Positions 10,305 to 20,065 of a stretch of DNA of 64,000 nt are shown here, one piece after another. The DNA is from Bacteroidota bacterium. GTDB lineage: Bacteria > Bacteroidota > Bacteroidia > Chitinophagales > Chitinophagaceae. Numbering within the stretch: the stretch's first letter is position 1; every line of letters begins with the position of its first letter. A model generated the notes under the pieces. It ran no database searches, had not been told where the DNA came from, and saw only the letters and a list, made by a program, of their open reading frames with translations. A program made the translations under genes and the position numbers. Location: positions 372,001 to 436,000 of the forward strand of contig JAFEAE010000017.1 in NCBI GenBank assembly GCA_018266575.1, written 5' to 3'.

Positions 10305-10910
10305 TTATCCACGCGATGCAATAAAATCTTTCCTGATCTCGTACAAATTTTTCCAGACAGCATCTGATCTTTCATGCGGTGATGCAATGAAAAAGAGATA
10401 CGTTTTTTTTGTCTTTGCATCCGGCAACACTTGTATTTCCATATTCAGTTTAACGGGTGCACCATCAGCAAAAACACCGAATATATTTAGCACCGAATCG
10501 TAGATCGTTTCATTTTTCGGAGCAGTTTTATTTTTCATAACCTGAACAGAAATTTTAGAAACATCAATCACCAGGTTCCGTTTACGTGCGGTACTGCTGC
10601 ATAATCCTTTAAAATACCTCGTCAAATAATCCTGCACGTCATTTTGAGAAAAACCGGTTGTATTATCAAGCTCTGCAACAAATGCATAGGTGAAATATTC
10701 ATTGGAACTTTTGTTGAACATGCCCGGAGAAAAGCGAAGTTCTTCTGCACCATGGTAGGGAAAATCCGCTGCAAACTCCGGTGGAAGTGAAAATCGTTCG
10801 AACTGCCAGTCAGCAGGGTTTTTCATCAATTGAGATGTGTTGTTTTGCGCATGCACCACAGATGATAATAAAAGAACCGCTATCAAAATTTTTACTGATA
10901 CTTTATACAT
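10305..10910 (-). CDS. small exported protein of unknown function
   Basis: 201 residues; I do not recognise the family. A cleavable signal peptide is clear (MYKVSVKILIAVLLLSS, then VHA-Q near 21/22). The mature part has no membrane span and no cysteine-rich or catalytic motif that I can name. It is mixed alpha/beta in appearance, with a FRTPYHGAEEL-like opening around residue 50 (visible text FPYHGAEELRFSPGMF) and a C-terminal stretch KTYLFFIASPHERSDAVWK. The gene lies between two permeases, 144 bp below one and 134 bp above the other, with an L1-like TTTACGATTTC leader shared with the permeases. It may be a periplasmic partner, but this is position-based inference only. Confidence 0.82.
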   Translation of the reverse strand: MYKVSVKILIAVLLLSSVVHAQNNTSQLMKNPADWQFERFSLPPEFAADFPYHGAEELRFSPGMFNKSSNEYFTYAFVAELDNTTGFSQNDVQDYLTRYFKGLCSSTARKRNLVIDVSKISVQVMKNKTAPKNETIYDSVLNIFGVFADGAPVKLNMEIQVLPDAKTKKTYLFFIASPHERSDAVWKNLYEIRKDFIASRG

Positions 10911-11054
10911 AAAAAATATTTATGAAATACGATTTCGGATTTACGATTTCTCTGAAACAGCAATCAGCTTTTAGCTATGAGCTTCGAGCATTTCAATTCT
11001 TAATTTTTAATTACTAATTACTAATTCAAATTCTTTTCCTCATTATTGATTGGT

Positions 11055-13469
11055 TCATTCACTCCTCAGGCTCTTCACCGGGTTCGCCAGCGCTGCTTTT
11101 ATCGATTGAAAACTTACTGTTATCAATGTTATCAGTAAAGCGCCAACTCCCGCTACCGCAAAAATCCACCATGATAGTTCTGTCCGGTATTGATAATTCT
11201 GTAACCAGTTTTGCATAAAGTAATAAGCAACCGGCGTGGCAACCACTAATGATATAGTAACAAGCATCACAAAATCCTTCGACAATAATTTCCAGAGGTT
11301 AAATGTGGATGCTCCAAGTATTTTGCGCACGCCGATTTCTTTGGTGCGTTGTTCTGCAACAAAACTTGCCAATCCAAAAATGCCAAGGCAACTGATAAAA
11401 ATAGCGAGCACAGCAAAAATGGTAGCGAGCTTACTTACTTTTTGTTCTGCAGAAAATTTCCGTGCAAACTCTTCATCTGCAAATTTGTATTGGAATGGTG
11501 CAGACGGAACTATTTTTTTGAACACGGCTTCTATTTTCGGAAGCGCCGCATTCATACTTACATTCGGATTAAGCTTCAGGTTCATCAACCCTAAATTATT
11601 TGTGTTTTTCTGCAACCAGTAAAAACCAATCCGCACCGGTTCATAAGGCGACTCTGCAACAATATCATCCACCACACCAATGATCTGCCGCTTCGTTCCA
11701 TCTGCATCGAATGTTATAAATTCTCCAACCGGGTTTTTCAACCCAATGTATTTTGCCGTTGCTTCATTAATGATGACTGCGGAAGAATCCGTACTAAAGT
11801 CTTTCGAATAATCCCTTCCCTGCTTAATATGCCAGCCAATGGTTTTTCCAAAATCTTCATTCACCCAGGTCACTGAAAAACTGGATTCGGATTCTGGGTT
11901 CTTTCCTCTCCAGCTAAATCCACCCCAATTATCCCAGATCGATGTAACAGGACTTGAAGAAAACCCGATCTCACTTGCAACACCGCTTGCGAGCAACGCT
12001 TGTTTCACAGCCAGTTTATTATTCAGAAAATCCGGATCGAACATGGATATCTGCAATAAACTTTCTCTGTTATACCCTACAGGCCTGTTTTGTGCATATT
12101 GAATTTGCCGGTACACAACAACAGTTCCGATTATCAGAACGATCGAAACTGTAAACTGCAAAACCACTAAAATTTTACGTGGGTATGAAGCATATTTACC
12201 GAGATGAATTGTTCCTTTTAAAACTTTTATGGGTTTGAACGATGAGAGATAAAGTGCTGGATAAATTCCTGCAAGTAAAGAAGTGATGATCAAAAACAAC
12301 AAACTAAGTATCCAGAAATAAAAATTAGACACCGGAAATTGAATGCTTTTACCGGCAAGCCCGTTGAATACGGGAATAGAAATATATGCAAGGAACATCG
12401 CGATCACAAAAGCGAATAGCACTACTAAAAATGATTCACTCAAAAACTGAAAGATCAATGAGCTCCGCATCGATCCGACTGCTTTGCGTATCCCCACTTC
12501 TTTACTTCTTTTTTCAGACCTTGCTGTGCTGAGGTTCATAAAATTGATACACGCAAGCAACAACACAAAAATTCCTACAATGCCAAAAAGCCATACGTAA
12601 GTTATACGTCCTCCGTCGGGATAACCATTTTTAAATTCAGAATGCAAATACCATTTATCCATCGGGTAAAGCCATACGGCTGCTTTATATTTTTTTGCAC
12701 CTTCGGCAAAATCGGAAGGGGCATCTTTTTCATAAAGCTGGTTGATCGCCGCATTTGCTTTTTCCATGCTCACATTATCTGCAAGCTGCACATAAATAAA
12801 ATGCGAAGTATGCGACCATACCGTTTCATTCTTTTTTATTTCAGGACTATTGGCCAGCAAGTTTTCATAGTTTGCAAAAAACTCAACCTCGCCAAAGGTC
12901 GAATTCGCCTCCTGGTTCTTATATACTCCGGTTACTTTTGCATCAAAGCGGTTATTCAATCGTATGGATTTATTTATCGGGTCATCATTTCCGAAAAGCG
13001 CTTTAGCTGTGGATTCAGAAATAATAATGTTTTGCATTTCACTAAGGCTTTTATTATTTCCTTTCAGCATTTTTAAAGAAAGCATATCTATAACACCGTC
13101 TTCAATAAATTCTCCGCGTTTTGTAAAATTGTTGCTGCCAATTTTTATATTGAAATCCTGTACGCCACGCGTTAACATTACATGTTTAAATAACTGGCCG
13201 TAATTATTTCTCAAAACTTTCGCCATTGGCTGCGGCAGCCACACGGAGTTGCTTGTCTCACGGCTCAGTGGCTCTGTATAAAGCCTGCTCACTTCCGCAA
13301 TACGATCGTGGTTCTTGTACGATTGATTATAACTCACTTCATCATACACCCACAATCCAATAAGCATCGCAATCGCCATTCCTACAGCAAGCCCGCCAAT
13401 ATTGATAACACTGTATCCTTTATTTTTTACAAGATTGCGCCAGGCAGTTTTGAAATAATTTTTAAACAT
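11055..13469 (-). CDS. FtsX/MacB-type ABC permease
   Basis: 804 residues from the ATG at 13469 (MFKNYFKTAWRNLVKNK). The open frame runs 14 codons further up, but the family start and the position 50 bp after the LamG-like gene favour 13469. GIRK at 326-329, GVRK at 713-716. It belongs to the group with a W-[HY]-L-x-S motif and NG before TM2 (DKWYLHSEFKNGYPDGG). Its last 98 residues differ from those of 14794-17199 at only 5 positions, while the periplasmic domains are clearly different, which suggests conversion of the 3' end. It is preceded closely by a LamG-like gene, as a second permease-LamG pairing. Confidence 0.95.
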   Translation of the reverse strand: MFKNYFKTAWRNLVKNKGYSVINIGGLAVGMAIAMLIGLWVYDEVSYNQSYKNHDRIAEVSRLYTEPLSRETSNSVWLPQPMAKVLRNNYGQLFKHVMLTRGVQDFNIKIGSNNFTKRGEFIEDGVIDMLSLKMLKGNNKSLSEMQNIIISESTAKALFGNDDPINKSIRLNNRFDAKVTGVYKNQEANSTFGEVEFFANYENLLANSPEIKKNETVWSHTSHFIYVQLADNVSMEKANAAINQLYEKDAPSDFAEGAKKYKAAVWLYPMDKWYLHSEFKNGYPDGGRITYVWLFGIVGIFVLLLACINFMNLSTARSEKRSKEVGIRKAVGSMRSSLIFQFLSESFLVVLFAFVIAMFLAYISIPVFNGLAGKSIQFPVSNFYFWILSLLFLIITSLLAGIYPALYLSSFKPIKVLKGTIHLGKYASYPRKILVVLQFTVSIVLIIGTVVVYRQIQYAQNRPVGYNRESLLQISMFDPDFLNNKLAVKQALLASGVASEIGFSSSPVTSIWDNWGGFSWRGKNPESESSFSVTWVNEDFGKTIGWHIKQGRDYSKDFSTDSSAVIINEATAKYIGLKNPVGEFITFDADGTKRQIIGVVDDIVAESPYEPVRIGFYWLQKNTNNLGLMNLKLNPNVSMNAALPKIEAVFKKIVPSAPFQYKFADEEFARKFSAEQKVSKLATIFAVLAIFISCLGIFGLASFVAEQRTKEIGVRKILGASTFNLWKLLSKDFVMLVTISLVVATPVAYYFMQNWLQNYQYRTELSWWIFAVAGVGALLITLITVSFQSIKAALANPVKSLRSE

Positions 13470-13519
13470 GTTCATTCGTTTTAAAAATATCGTTATATAA
13501 TTTTCAGTCAACAGAAATT

Positions 13520-13822
13520 TTATTCATCTGAAATCCTTATATCTTTCAGGTCATCTATTTTCGCTTCTACACCCCATCCTCCGAAATCTTCCGAAACTGC
13601 GATCATCACTTCATTAGCGCCTTTTTTCAAATCAAGATATACTGCATCCCAAAAACCGATAGTACCATAGAACCTGTAATCTCTCGACTTGAACCCATTA
13701 TCACCTGCATATAATAATTTACCATTCAGGTACACTTTGCAACGGTCAGAAAATCCTACCGGCATTTTTTTAATTTGTTCTTTATCTGATACGATATTGA
13801 ATTTTGCAAAAACAGTATTCTT
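13520..13822 (-). pseudogene. C-terminal part of frameshifted LamG-like/jelly-roll gene
   Basis: In the frame one step from 13756-14670, coding-like sequence is open from 13822 to the stop at 13520: NTVFAKFNIVSDKEQIKK, then MPVGFSDRCKVYLNGK, SRDYRFYGTIGFWDAVYL and VSEDFGGWGVEAKI. This beta-sandwich pattern (a sugar-hydrolase-associated domain, by general resemblance) normally continues a LamG-like domain in one chain. The first Met in this frame is at 13765, too late to be a natural domain start. It ends 50 bp before the permease start at 13469. Confidence 0.7.
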
Positions 13823-14670
13823 TCAGAAGTTTTTATACTATGCCTGCCAATATTGATAAACCCAAGTTCTTCTGATTCCGCTTCTTTCCATGCTAAACTT
13901 TTTGTGTCATTATTACTTAGAAATGTTTTGTTTGTTAATGCACTTTCAGAAAATACATCAGAGACTTTCCATTTTTTAATTATCCCTGCTGCTAATGGTG
14001 GAATTGTTTTTGGAATGCTTTTTATTGGCGGGTTATTTGATTGGGCATAAGAAAAATTTGCAAACCTTACGATTGCCGACGAATGGTTATCCAAAGCCAA
14101 ACCGCCGGGTGCGGGCACACGTTGCAACTGATAGGCGAATAAAACAGGTGAAGAACTATTGTTCAGATAAAGTTCTGCTTTCGTTCCTGCAATAATAATT
14201 TTCACATGCATCCATTCGTTCATTGCATATTCTGCCTGTGCACAATAACCTTCGCCGGTATATAATTGCCAGGAATCATTGCCATAAAAAATCGGGCAAT
14301 ACTGGATCGCATCCGGATCACCGGAATGATGCGGGCGCAGGTATAAAAATTCAAAATTCTTATCATCCGTTATACGAAACATCAAGCCCGGAAAACATCG
14401 TTCTTTGCCAAAACTGATATCAAATTCTATGATGCCATTTTCGAAATTGTCTTTTAAATATGCAGCACCGTCAGTTATTTTTATACATTCCTTTCCTTGA
14501 AAATTTTCTTTTACAATTTCTTTCGCCTGCATATTCCAGTGCAGGGAATCAAATGGAATGATTGAAGCATTTTGTGCACTGGCAGGTTCATTGCAGCTGA
14601 AAATAATAACAATGAACATGAGGATGCTGAGAAGCAATATACTTTTGCTTTTCAGCACATTCCACCACAT
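13756..14670 (-). CDS. LamG-like exported protein, probably interrupted by a frameshift
   Basis: From ATG 14670 (MWWNVLKSKSILLLSI); the frame extends to 14736, but that part lies in an L3 repeat and lacks signal-peptide character. A hydrophobic N-terminus leads to IIFSC (possible lipoprotein cysteine, residue 26) or ASA-Q. The body shows GIIEFDISFG, PGLMFRITDDKNFEFLYLRP, AIQYCPIFYG, NEWMHVKIII and AELYLNN, the same fold as 4613-5269. After about SIKTSER (near 13825) the frame continues with 18 unlikely residues to TAG at 13756, while the proper continuation is in another frame. Either a true mutation or a sequencing slip. Confidence 0.75.
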   Translation of the reverse strand: MWWNVLKSKSILLLSILMFIVIIFSCNEPASAQNASIIPFDSLHWNMQAKEIVKENFQGKECIKITDGAAYLKDNFENGIIEFDISFGKERCFPGLMFRITDDKNFEFLYLRPHHSGDPDAIQYCPIFYGNDSWQLYTGEGYCAQAEYAMNEWMHVKIIIAGTKAELYLNNSSSPVLFAYQLQRVPAPGGLALDNHSSAIVRFANFSYAQSNNPPIKSIPKTIPPLAAGIIKKWKVSDVFSESALTNKTFLSNNDTKSLAWKEAESEELGFINIGRHSIKTSERILFLQNSISYQIKNKLKKCR

Positions 14671-14689
14671 TATTTTACTACCGCCTTCT

Positions 14690-14793
14690 AAAAGGGAGCC
14701 AGGTGGTGAATTCTTAATTACATGCAACATCATCATGTTTCAAATTTTATAAACTATCTATAACTAAGTTCCCTTTTAGGGAACAGGGGTTTC
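14690..14793. repeat. L3 intergenic block
   Basis: Opens with TTCTAAAAGGGAGCC and closes with AAGTTCCCTTTTAGGGAACAG just before the stop of 14794-17199. It shares the words AATTACATGCAACATC and AACTAAGTTCCC with the block at 1815-1932. Confidence 0.65.
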
Positions 14794-17199
14794 TCACTCG
14801 CTCCGCAAACTCTTCACCGGGTTCGCCAACGCTGCTTTGATCGATTGAAAACTTACCGTCATCAATGTTATCAGTAAAGCGCCAACTCCGGCCACTGCAA
14901 AAATCCACCACGATAGATCTGTCCGGTATTGATAATTCTGTAACCAGTTTTGCATAAAGTAATAAGCAACCGGCGTTGCAACCATTAATGATATAGTAAC
15001 AAGTATTACAAAATCTTTCGACAACAATTTCCAGAGATTGAATGTAGAAGCGCCAAGCACTTTGCGTACACCAATTTCTTTTGTACGTTGCTCTGCAACA
15101 AACGATGCAAGCCCGAACAAACCAAGACATGAAATAAAAATTGCCAGTGAAGCAAACACTGTCGACAATTTTCCAATGCGTTCTTCCGTAGCAAACTTGG
15201 CTGCAAATTCTGTATCCGCAAATTTGTAATCAAATGGAACTGATGGAATATATTTTTTAAACACCGCTTCAATTTTTGCGACAGAGGAACTTGCACTTGC
15301 TTCAGGATTCAATTTCATAATGATCCAGTTCACATTATTATAGTCCATGAAATATATAGCATGTTGCACGGGATCAAATGGCGAACGCATCACCAGGTCT
15401 TTCACAACACCTATCACTTTAAAATTTTTTGCGTTCGCATCCGTTCCCCATCTTACAATCGTTCCCACAGGATTTTGCAATCCCATATATTTCACTGCTG
15501 CTTCATTAAGAATGATAGCAGAAGAATCCGAAGAGAATTCTTTTGAAAAATCCCTTCCTGCCTCCAGTTTCCAGTTCACGGTTTTGCCATAGTCGTGCGT
15601 GATCCAGATCGTAGTAAAATCTGTTTGCATATCCGATGCTTGTCCAGACCAGGAAAAACCGTTATTACTCTGCCAGATATTCGTTAAAGGGCTTGATGAT
15701 TCTGCAAAATATTTTACAGCGCCAGACTTTTTTAACTCAGCTTCAAGCAAGCCAAATTTTCCATAAAAATCCGGGGTCTTCATTCTAACCATCATTATAC
15801 CATTCCGGTCATAACCTATCGGGCGGTTCTTCGTATATACCACTTCGTTATATACTACGATCGTTCCTATTACCAACACAATTGAGATAGTGAATTGCAA
15901 TACCACTAAAACTTTTCTCGGAACCGACGCAAGCTCTCCTGCTTTAAAAGTTCCCTTCAACACTTTTATTGGTTTGAATGAAGAAAGATATAATGCGGGA
16001 TAACTTCCTGCAATGATGCCACTGACAAGAGCGAAACCGATTCCTGTCAGCCAGAATAAAATATTGGAAAAAGGCAGCCCCATTTTTTTTGCAGAGAGTT
16101 CATTGAAAAAAGGCAATGCGAGTTGTACTAAAAATATTGCCACTACAAAAGAGATGAGCACCACTAATAATGATTCGCTATAAAATTGCCCGATGATCTG
16201 TGAACGCAACGACCCGATTGTTTTGCGGATGCCAACTTCTTTTGCACGTTTCTCGCTGCGTGCTGTAGATAGATTCATGAAATTGATACATGCGAGCAAC
16301 AGTACAAAAATGCCGGTAATGCTGAACAAGCGCACATACGTAATAAATCCCCCGTCGCGGTTTCCGTTATTATCCCAATGCGAGCGGAGGTGCCAGTCGC
16401 GCATGGGGTTCAGGAAAATTTTTGTCTGGAATACTTTGTCTTGTGGCGCAACATGGTCCTGTTTGCAGTTAATTATTTTTTTATCGATCGCTTCGAAATC
16501 TTCATTATCAGCTATCTGAACAAACAACTGAAATGAATTATTATCCCACTTGCTTTCTTTATCAGAGTTAATGATCCATTCTTCAGAAGTTTTATACAAA
16601 TCCCATGGTGCAAAAAAATTCATTCCATAAAAAGAAGTGTTCGCTGGCAAATCTTCAAATACACCGGTAACTTTTACATCCAGTTTATTATCGATGCGCA
16701 TCAACTGATCAACAGGTTCCTTATTGCCAAATACAGCTTTTGCCGTGGAGGCAGAAATCATGATAGAATGTGGGTCTTTCAATGCATCATAATTTCCTCT
16801 GATCATTTTCAATGAAAACATTTCCGGCGCTTCAACATCCATGTACACTCCTCTTTCGGAAAAATGCTCATTGCCGCTCGTTAACACATGATCGCTTTCA
16901 AACGACGACATCACCACATGCTTAAAATCATTTCCGTATTCAGTTTTCAATTCCCTGCCCATAGGGAAAGACATGCTATTATCTGAACTGATAATTCCGT
17001 TTTCAGTTTGATGTTGCATTACCTGCGCAATGCGGTCGTAATTTTTATGGTATTTATCAAATGATAATTCATCCCATACCCAAAGCCCGATCAATATGGC
17101 AACAGCCATCCCCACAGAAAGCCCACCAATATTAATAACAGAAGAAGTTTTATTCTTCGCTAAATTTCTAAATGCGATCTTGAAATAATTCTTCAGCAT
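14794..17199 (-). CDS. FtsX/MacB-type ABC permease
   Basis: 801 residues from ATG 17199 (MLKNYFKIAFRNLAKNK); the alternative TTG two codons upstream is unlikely. GIRK at 323-326, GVRK at 710-713. Group member of 11055, 32964 and 53811: DRIAQVMQ after TM1, MRDWHLRSHWDNNG before TM2. Its 3' end is nearly the same as that of 11055-13469 at DNA level, including a long identical stretch around 14925-14978. It is 123 bp upstream of the frameshifted LamG-like gene, so permease, LamG-like and permease form one tight cluster. Leader L1 with a hairpin at 17235-17254. Confidence 0.95.
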   Translation of the reverse strand: MLKNYFKIAFRNLAKNKTSSVINIGGLSVGMAVAILIGLWVWDELSFDKYHKNYDRIAQVMQHQTENGIISSDNSMSFPMGRELKTEYGNDFKHVVMSSFESDHVLTSGNEHFSERGVYMDVEAPEMFSLKMIRGNYDALKDPHSIMISASTAKAVFGNKEPVDQLMRIDNKLDVKVTGVFEDLPANTSFYGMNFFAPWDLYKTSEEWIINSDKESKWDNNSFQLFVQIADNEDFEAIDKKIINCKQDHVAPQDKVFQTKIFLNPMRDWHLRSHWDNNGNRDGGFITYVRLFSITGIFVLLLACINFMNLSTARSEKRAKEVGIRKTIGSLRSQIIGQFYSESLLVVLISFVVAIFLVQLALPFFNELSAKKMGLPFSNILFWLTGIGFALVSGIIAGSYPALYLSSFKPIKVLKGTFKAGELASVPRKVLVVLQFTISIVLVIGTIVVYNEVVYTKNRPIGYDRNGIMMVRMKTPDFYGKFGLLEAELKKSGAVKYFAESSSPLTNIWQSNNGFSWSGQASDMQTDFTTIWITHDYGKTVNWKLEAGRDFSKEFSSDSSAIILNEAAVKYMGLQNPVGTIVRWGTDANAKNFKVIGVVKDLVMRSPFDPVQHAIYFMDYNNVNWIIMKLNPEASASSSVAKIEAVFKKYIPSVPFDYKFADTEFAAKFATEERIGKLSTVFASLAIFISCLGLFGLASFVAEQRTKEIGVRKVLGASTFNLWKLLSKDFVILVTISLMVATPVAYYFMQNWLQNYQYRTDLSWWIFAVAGVGALLITLMTVSFQSIKAALANPVKSLRSE

Positions 17200-17234
17200 A
17201 TTCAATATTTACGATGTGTGATGTACGATGTACG

Positions 17235-17254
17235 ACTTGCCTGCCGCAAGCAAG
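17235..17254. repeat. short hairpin inserted in an L1 leader
   Basis: CTTGCCTGCCGCAAGCAAG, a variant with CTTGC/GCAAG outer arms, between TACGA and TTTCTGA. Both arms differ from the copies at 4405, 7704 and 10210 in a compensating way (G:C to T:A pairs), which suggests the fold matters or was copied as a unit. Confidence 0.65.
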
Positions 17255-17369
17255 TTTCTGAAATTCCGTTATTCACTTTCTCATTTATTATTCCTTTAAT
17301 TTTTCTCATTCTCGATTATCAATTTTAATTCTCTACTGCCGACTGAAAACTGATAACTGATGACTTTCT

Positions 17370-19754
17370 TCACTCACTCCGCAAGCTCTTCACCGGATTC
17401 TCCAGCGCTGCTTTAACTGACTGCACACTCACTGTCAGCAATGCGATCACAACCGCAACCAATGCTGCGATAGCAAATAACCACCAGTGAACAGTTACAC
17501 GATATGCGAAACCCTGCAGCCACTTCTGCATGGCATAATACCCAACCGGTATTGCAATGATCGTTCCTATCAAAACAGGTTTCAATAAATCTTTGGATAG
17601 CAGCAATACAATGTTTTCTACAGATGAGCCAAGCACTTTGCGCACCCCGATTTCTTTTGTGCGTTTGATTGCCGTGTATGATGCCAATCCAAACAAACCC
17701 AAACACGCAATGCAAATTGCAATACCGGAAAAAATGCCTAATAACGATTCCTGTTTCACTTCTGATTTATAGAGCTGATCGAATTTTTCGTCAAGGAAAG
17801 AATATTCAAAAGGATAATCCGATGCATTACTTTCATAGATTTTTTTTATGCGTTCAATACCCTGCTGCATATTCGCAGTACTCAGCTTTACCAAGGCAAG
17901 GCGCCTGTCGTCTTTTTTAGGAGAAATAACAAGCGGGCCGATCGGATCCCTCAATGACGAATAATGATAATCTTCCACAACACCCACTATCATCCTGTTT
18001 AAGCTGTCTGCCGAGATGTTTTTGACCCATTTGCCAATGGCTTTTTCAGGCGTGTAGCCAAGCATGTTAGCCGCCGTGCGGTTGATAAGTACCGACTTTT
18101 CAGAGTCTGTCGGGAATGATGAAGACAAATTTCTTCCGGCTATAATTTTCAAGCCTAACGTTTTCGTATACTCGAAATCGGCAAACTCCGTATTGAATTG
18201 TAGTTTTTCGCCGGGTTTCCCTTCAGCCTCGAATCCATACGTATCATGGAAACCGCCCGGTTCGCCGGACATTAATGAAACACTTGCTACTGCAGGGTCC
18301 GCTTCCAGTTCTTTCTTAAATTGTATTTTCTTATTCCAGATAGCATTATTATCAAGCCGTACGATCATTGATTTCTCTTTATCAAATCCCATATCACTGG
18401 TACGCACATAATGCATCTGGTTCATTACGATGGTAACGCTTGTGATCAATAAAACAGAAATAGCGAATTGAAAAACAACCAATGCTTTTCTGAAAAACGC
18501 GCCGTGTTTTCCAACACGCAATTTTCCTTTCAATGATTCTATCGGCGAAAATGAAGAGAGCAACAGCGCAGGGTAACTTCCCGCCAGCAATCCTACAACT
18601 ACAATAACACCTGCAATAAAAACATAGAACCAAACATTGCTCCAATAGGAAGGGAGCCTGTATCCGAGAAAACCGGTGTAGGCAGGCATCAGCAACTGCA
18701 ACAAAAGCACAGCAAGGATTGCAGCAATAGTAGCAAACAATAACGATTCAAAAATAAATTGCCAGGTAAGTTGTTTCCGGATGGCGCCAAGCACTTTGCG
18801 CAAGCCAACTTCTTTCGAACGATCTGTTGCACGTGCCGTTGCAAGGTTCATAAAGTTGATACATGCAATGATCAATATAAGCACTGCAATGCTCATAAAA
18901 ATGTACACCATTTTTTTGTTGCCATGCTTCACACTGTCAAATCTTGATTCGCCTTCAAAATAAATTCCGCTCAGTGGTTTTATTGTGAGGTCCATTTTAA
19001 AACCATTCTCTTTATAATATTTTCCCATGTATTTATCCATGAATGCAGGAAACTGTTTCTTCAACTGGTTAGGATCGGCCGATGGGTTCAATTGCACATA
19101 CACAAACAAACTGTTGGATGGCCATTGATTCATCCAGTATGCCGTTCTCCAGTGTGCCAACGGCACTACCATATTAAAATCCAGGTGGGAGTTCCCGGGA
19201 ATATCTTCTGCGATCCCGGTCACTTTCAGGTTCAGGTCTTTATTAAAGCTTACTACTTTACCGATCGGGTCTTCATTGCCGAAATATTTTTTTGCGGTTG
19301 ATTCCGTCATTACAATACTCAATGGATCGTTAAGCACTGTTGCAGGGTCCCCTTTTAATAAATGAAAACTAAAGAAGCTGAAAAAATTACTATCCGTAAG
19401 AATGATCCTCTTCTCATTGAATGCAATGTTTTTATACATTACAAGGTCATTATCAAAATCCACACGCACGGTGCTTTTCACGGCATCGGGGTAATCGTTT
19501 TGTAAAGCCAATGAATACGGTGGTGATAAATACGGGATCTCTCTTCTTTCCCCGTTCGTATTTCCAACACGCATCACCCGGTAAATATCTTTTCCGTTCT
19601 TATGAAAATTATCATAGCTGAATTCATTCATAATAAATAAAAAGATCATAAGGCAACACGTAATGCCGATCGTTAGTCCAAGAATATTGATCAGCGAAAA
19701 CATTTTCTGTTTCCTGAAATTCTTAATTGCCAGTAATAAATAATTTTTTAACAT
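17370..19754 (-). CDS. FtsX/MacB-type ABC permease
   Basis: 794 residues from ATG 19754. The N-terminus MLKNYLLLAIKNFRKQK is less typical than the FKxAxRNL of its neighbours. TM1 has two adjacent cysteines (ITCCLMIFLF, 33-34). GLRK at 317-320 and GVRK at 703-706. The first periplasmic domain has the common order SxFFSFFSFHLLKGD, ESTAKKYFGN, KVTGIAEDIPGNSH. The tail is LENPVKSLRSE, where the other copies have A, T, M or G before the N. No close sister in the window. Upstream gap of 311 bp with L1, R6 and R1 modules. Confidence 0.95.
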   Translation of the reverse strand: MLKNYLLLAIKNFRKQKMFSLINILGLTIGITCCLMIFLFIMNEFSYDNFHKNGKDIYRVMRVGNTNGERREIPYLSPPYSLALQNDYPDAVKSTVRVDFDNDLVMYKNIAFNEKRIILTDSNFFSFFSFHLLKGDPATVLNDPLSIVMTESTAKKYFGNEDPIGKVVSFNKDLNLKVTGIAEDIPGNSHLDFNMVVPLAHWRTAYWMNQWPSNSLFVYVQLNPSADPNQLKKQFPAFMDKYMGKYYKENGFKMDLTIKPLSGIYFEGESRFDSVKHGNKKMVYIFMSIAVLILIIACINFMNLATARATDRSKEVGLRKVLGAIRKQLTWQFIFESLLFATIAAILAVLLLQLLMPAYTGFLGYRLPSYWSNVWFYVFIAGVIVVVGLLAGSYPALLLSSFSPIESLKGKLRVGKHGAFFRKALVVFQFAISVLLITSVTIVMNQMHYVRTSDMGFDKEKSMIVRLDNNAIWNKKIQFKKELEADPAVASVSLMSGEPGGFHDTYGFEAEGKPGEKLQFNTEFADFEYTKTLGLKIIAGRNLSSSFPTDSEKSVLINRTAANMLGYTPEKAIGKWVKNISADSLNRMIVGVVEDYHYSSLRDPIGPLVISPKKDDRRLALVKLSTANMQQGIERIKKIYESNASDYPFEYSFLDEKFDQLYKSEVKQESLLGIFSGIAICIACLGLFGLASYTAIKRTKEIGVRKVLGSSVENIVLLLSKDLLKPVLIGTIIAIPVGYYAMQKWLQGFAYRVTVHWWLFAIAALVAVVIALLTVSVQSVKAALENPVKSLRSE

Positions 19755-20065
19755 AATTGAATATTTCTGATGTATGATTTTGTGATGTCTGATTTCTGAG
19801 AACAGTATTCAGTCGTCAGTCTACAGTTTTCAGTTCTTTAATTTTAAATTTCTTTTTGGTTTTTAGCCTTTCCTATTTCAGTTTTTTCTATTCGGTAACC
19901 AGCATTTGTTCTTTCTTCAACATCGTTGCGTCGCACTCTTGTACAGCAACAATTCTATTGAGCGGTTGTCTGAACCTGGATTTATATGATTTAACTGATT
20001 CTCATTTTCAATTATCCATTATCAATTATCAATTCATCACCTTTCCACATTTTCACATTTTCACA
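19755..20065. other. 311-bp intergenic mosaic of repeats, no gene
   Basis: From left to right: an L1-like leader (19758-19800), R6 (AGTCGTCAGTCTACAG at 19810), the hairpin-free R1 copy (19895-19966), a GTCTGAACCTGG R3 half (19968-20000) and low-complexity AATTATC/CACATTTT text to the stop of 20066-22447. No convincing open reading frame or RNA gene. Confidence 0.75.
19895..19966 (+). repeat. R1 repeat copy without hairpin (empty site)
   Basis: Reads CATCGTTGCGTCGCACTC then TTGTACAGCAACAATTC and ATTGAGCG. It serves as the reference for the six R1 copies that carry one of two hairpins at this place. Confidence 0.75.

Noticed and set aside
10163..10420. 85-codon minus-strand frame
   Set aside because: It overlaps the permease start and the 3' end of 10305-10910, and consists of L1 and low-complexity translation.
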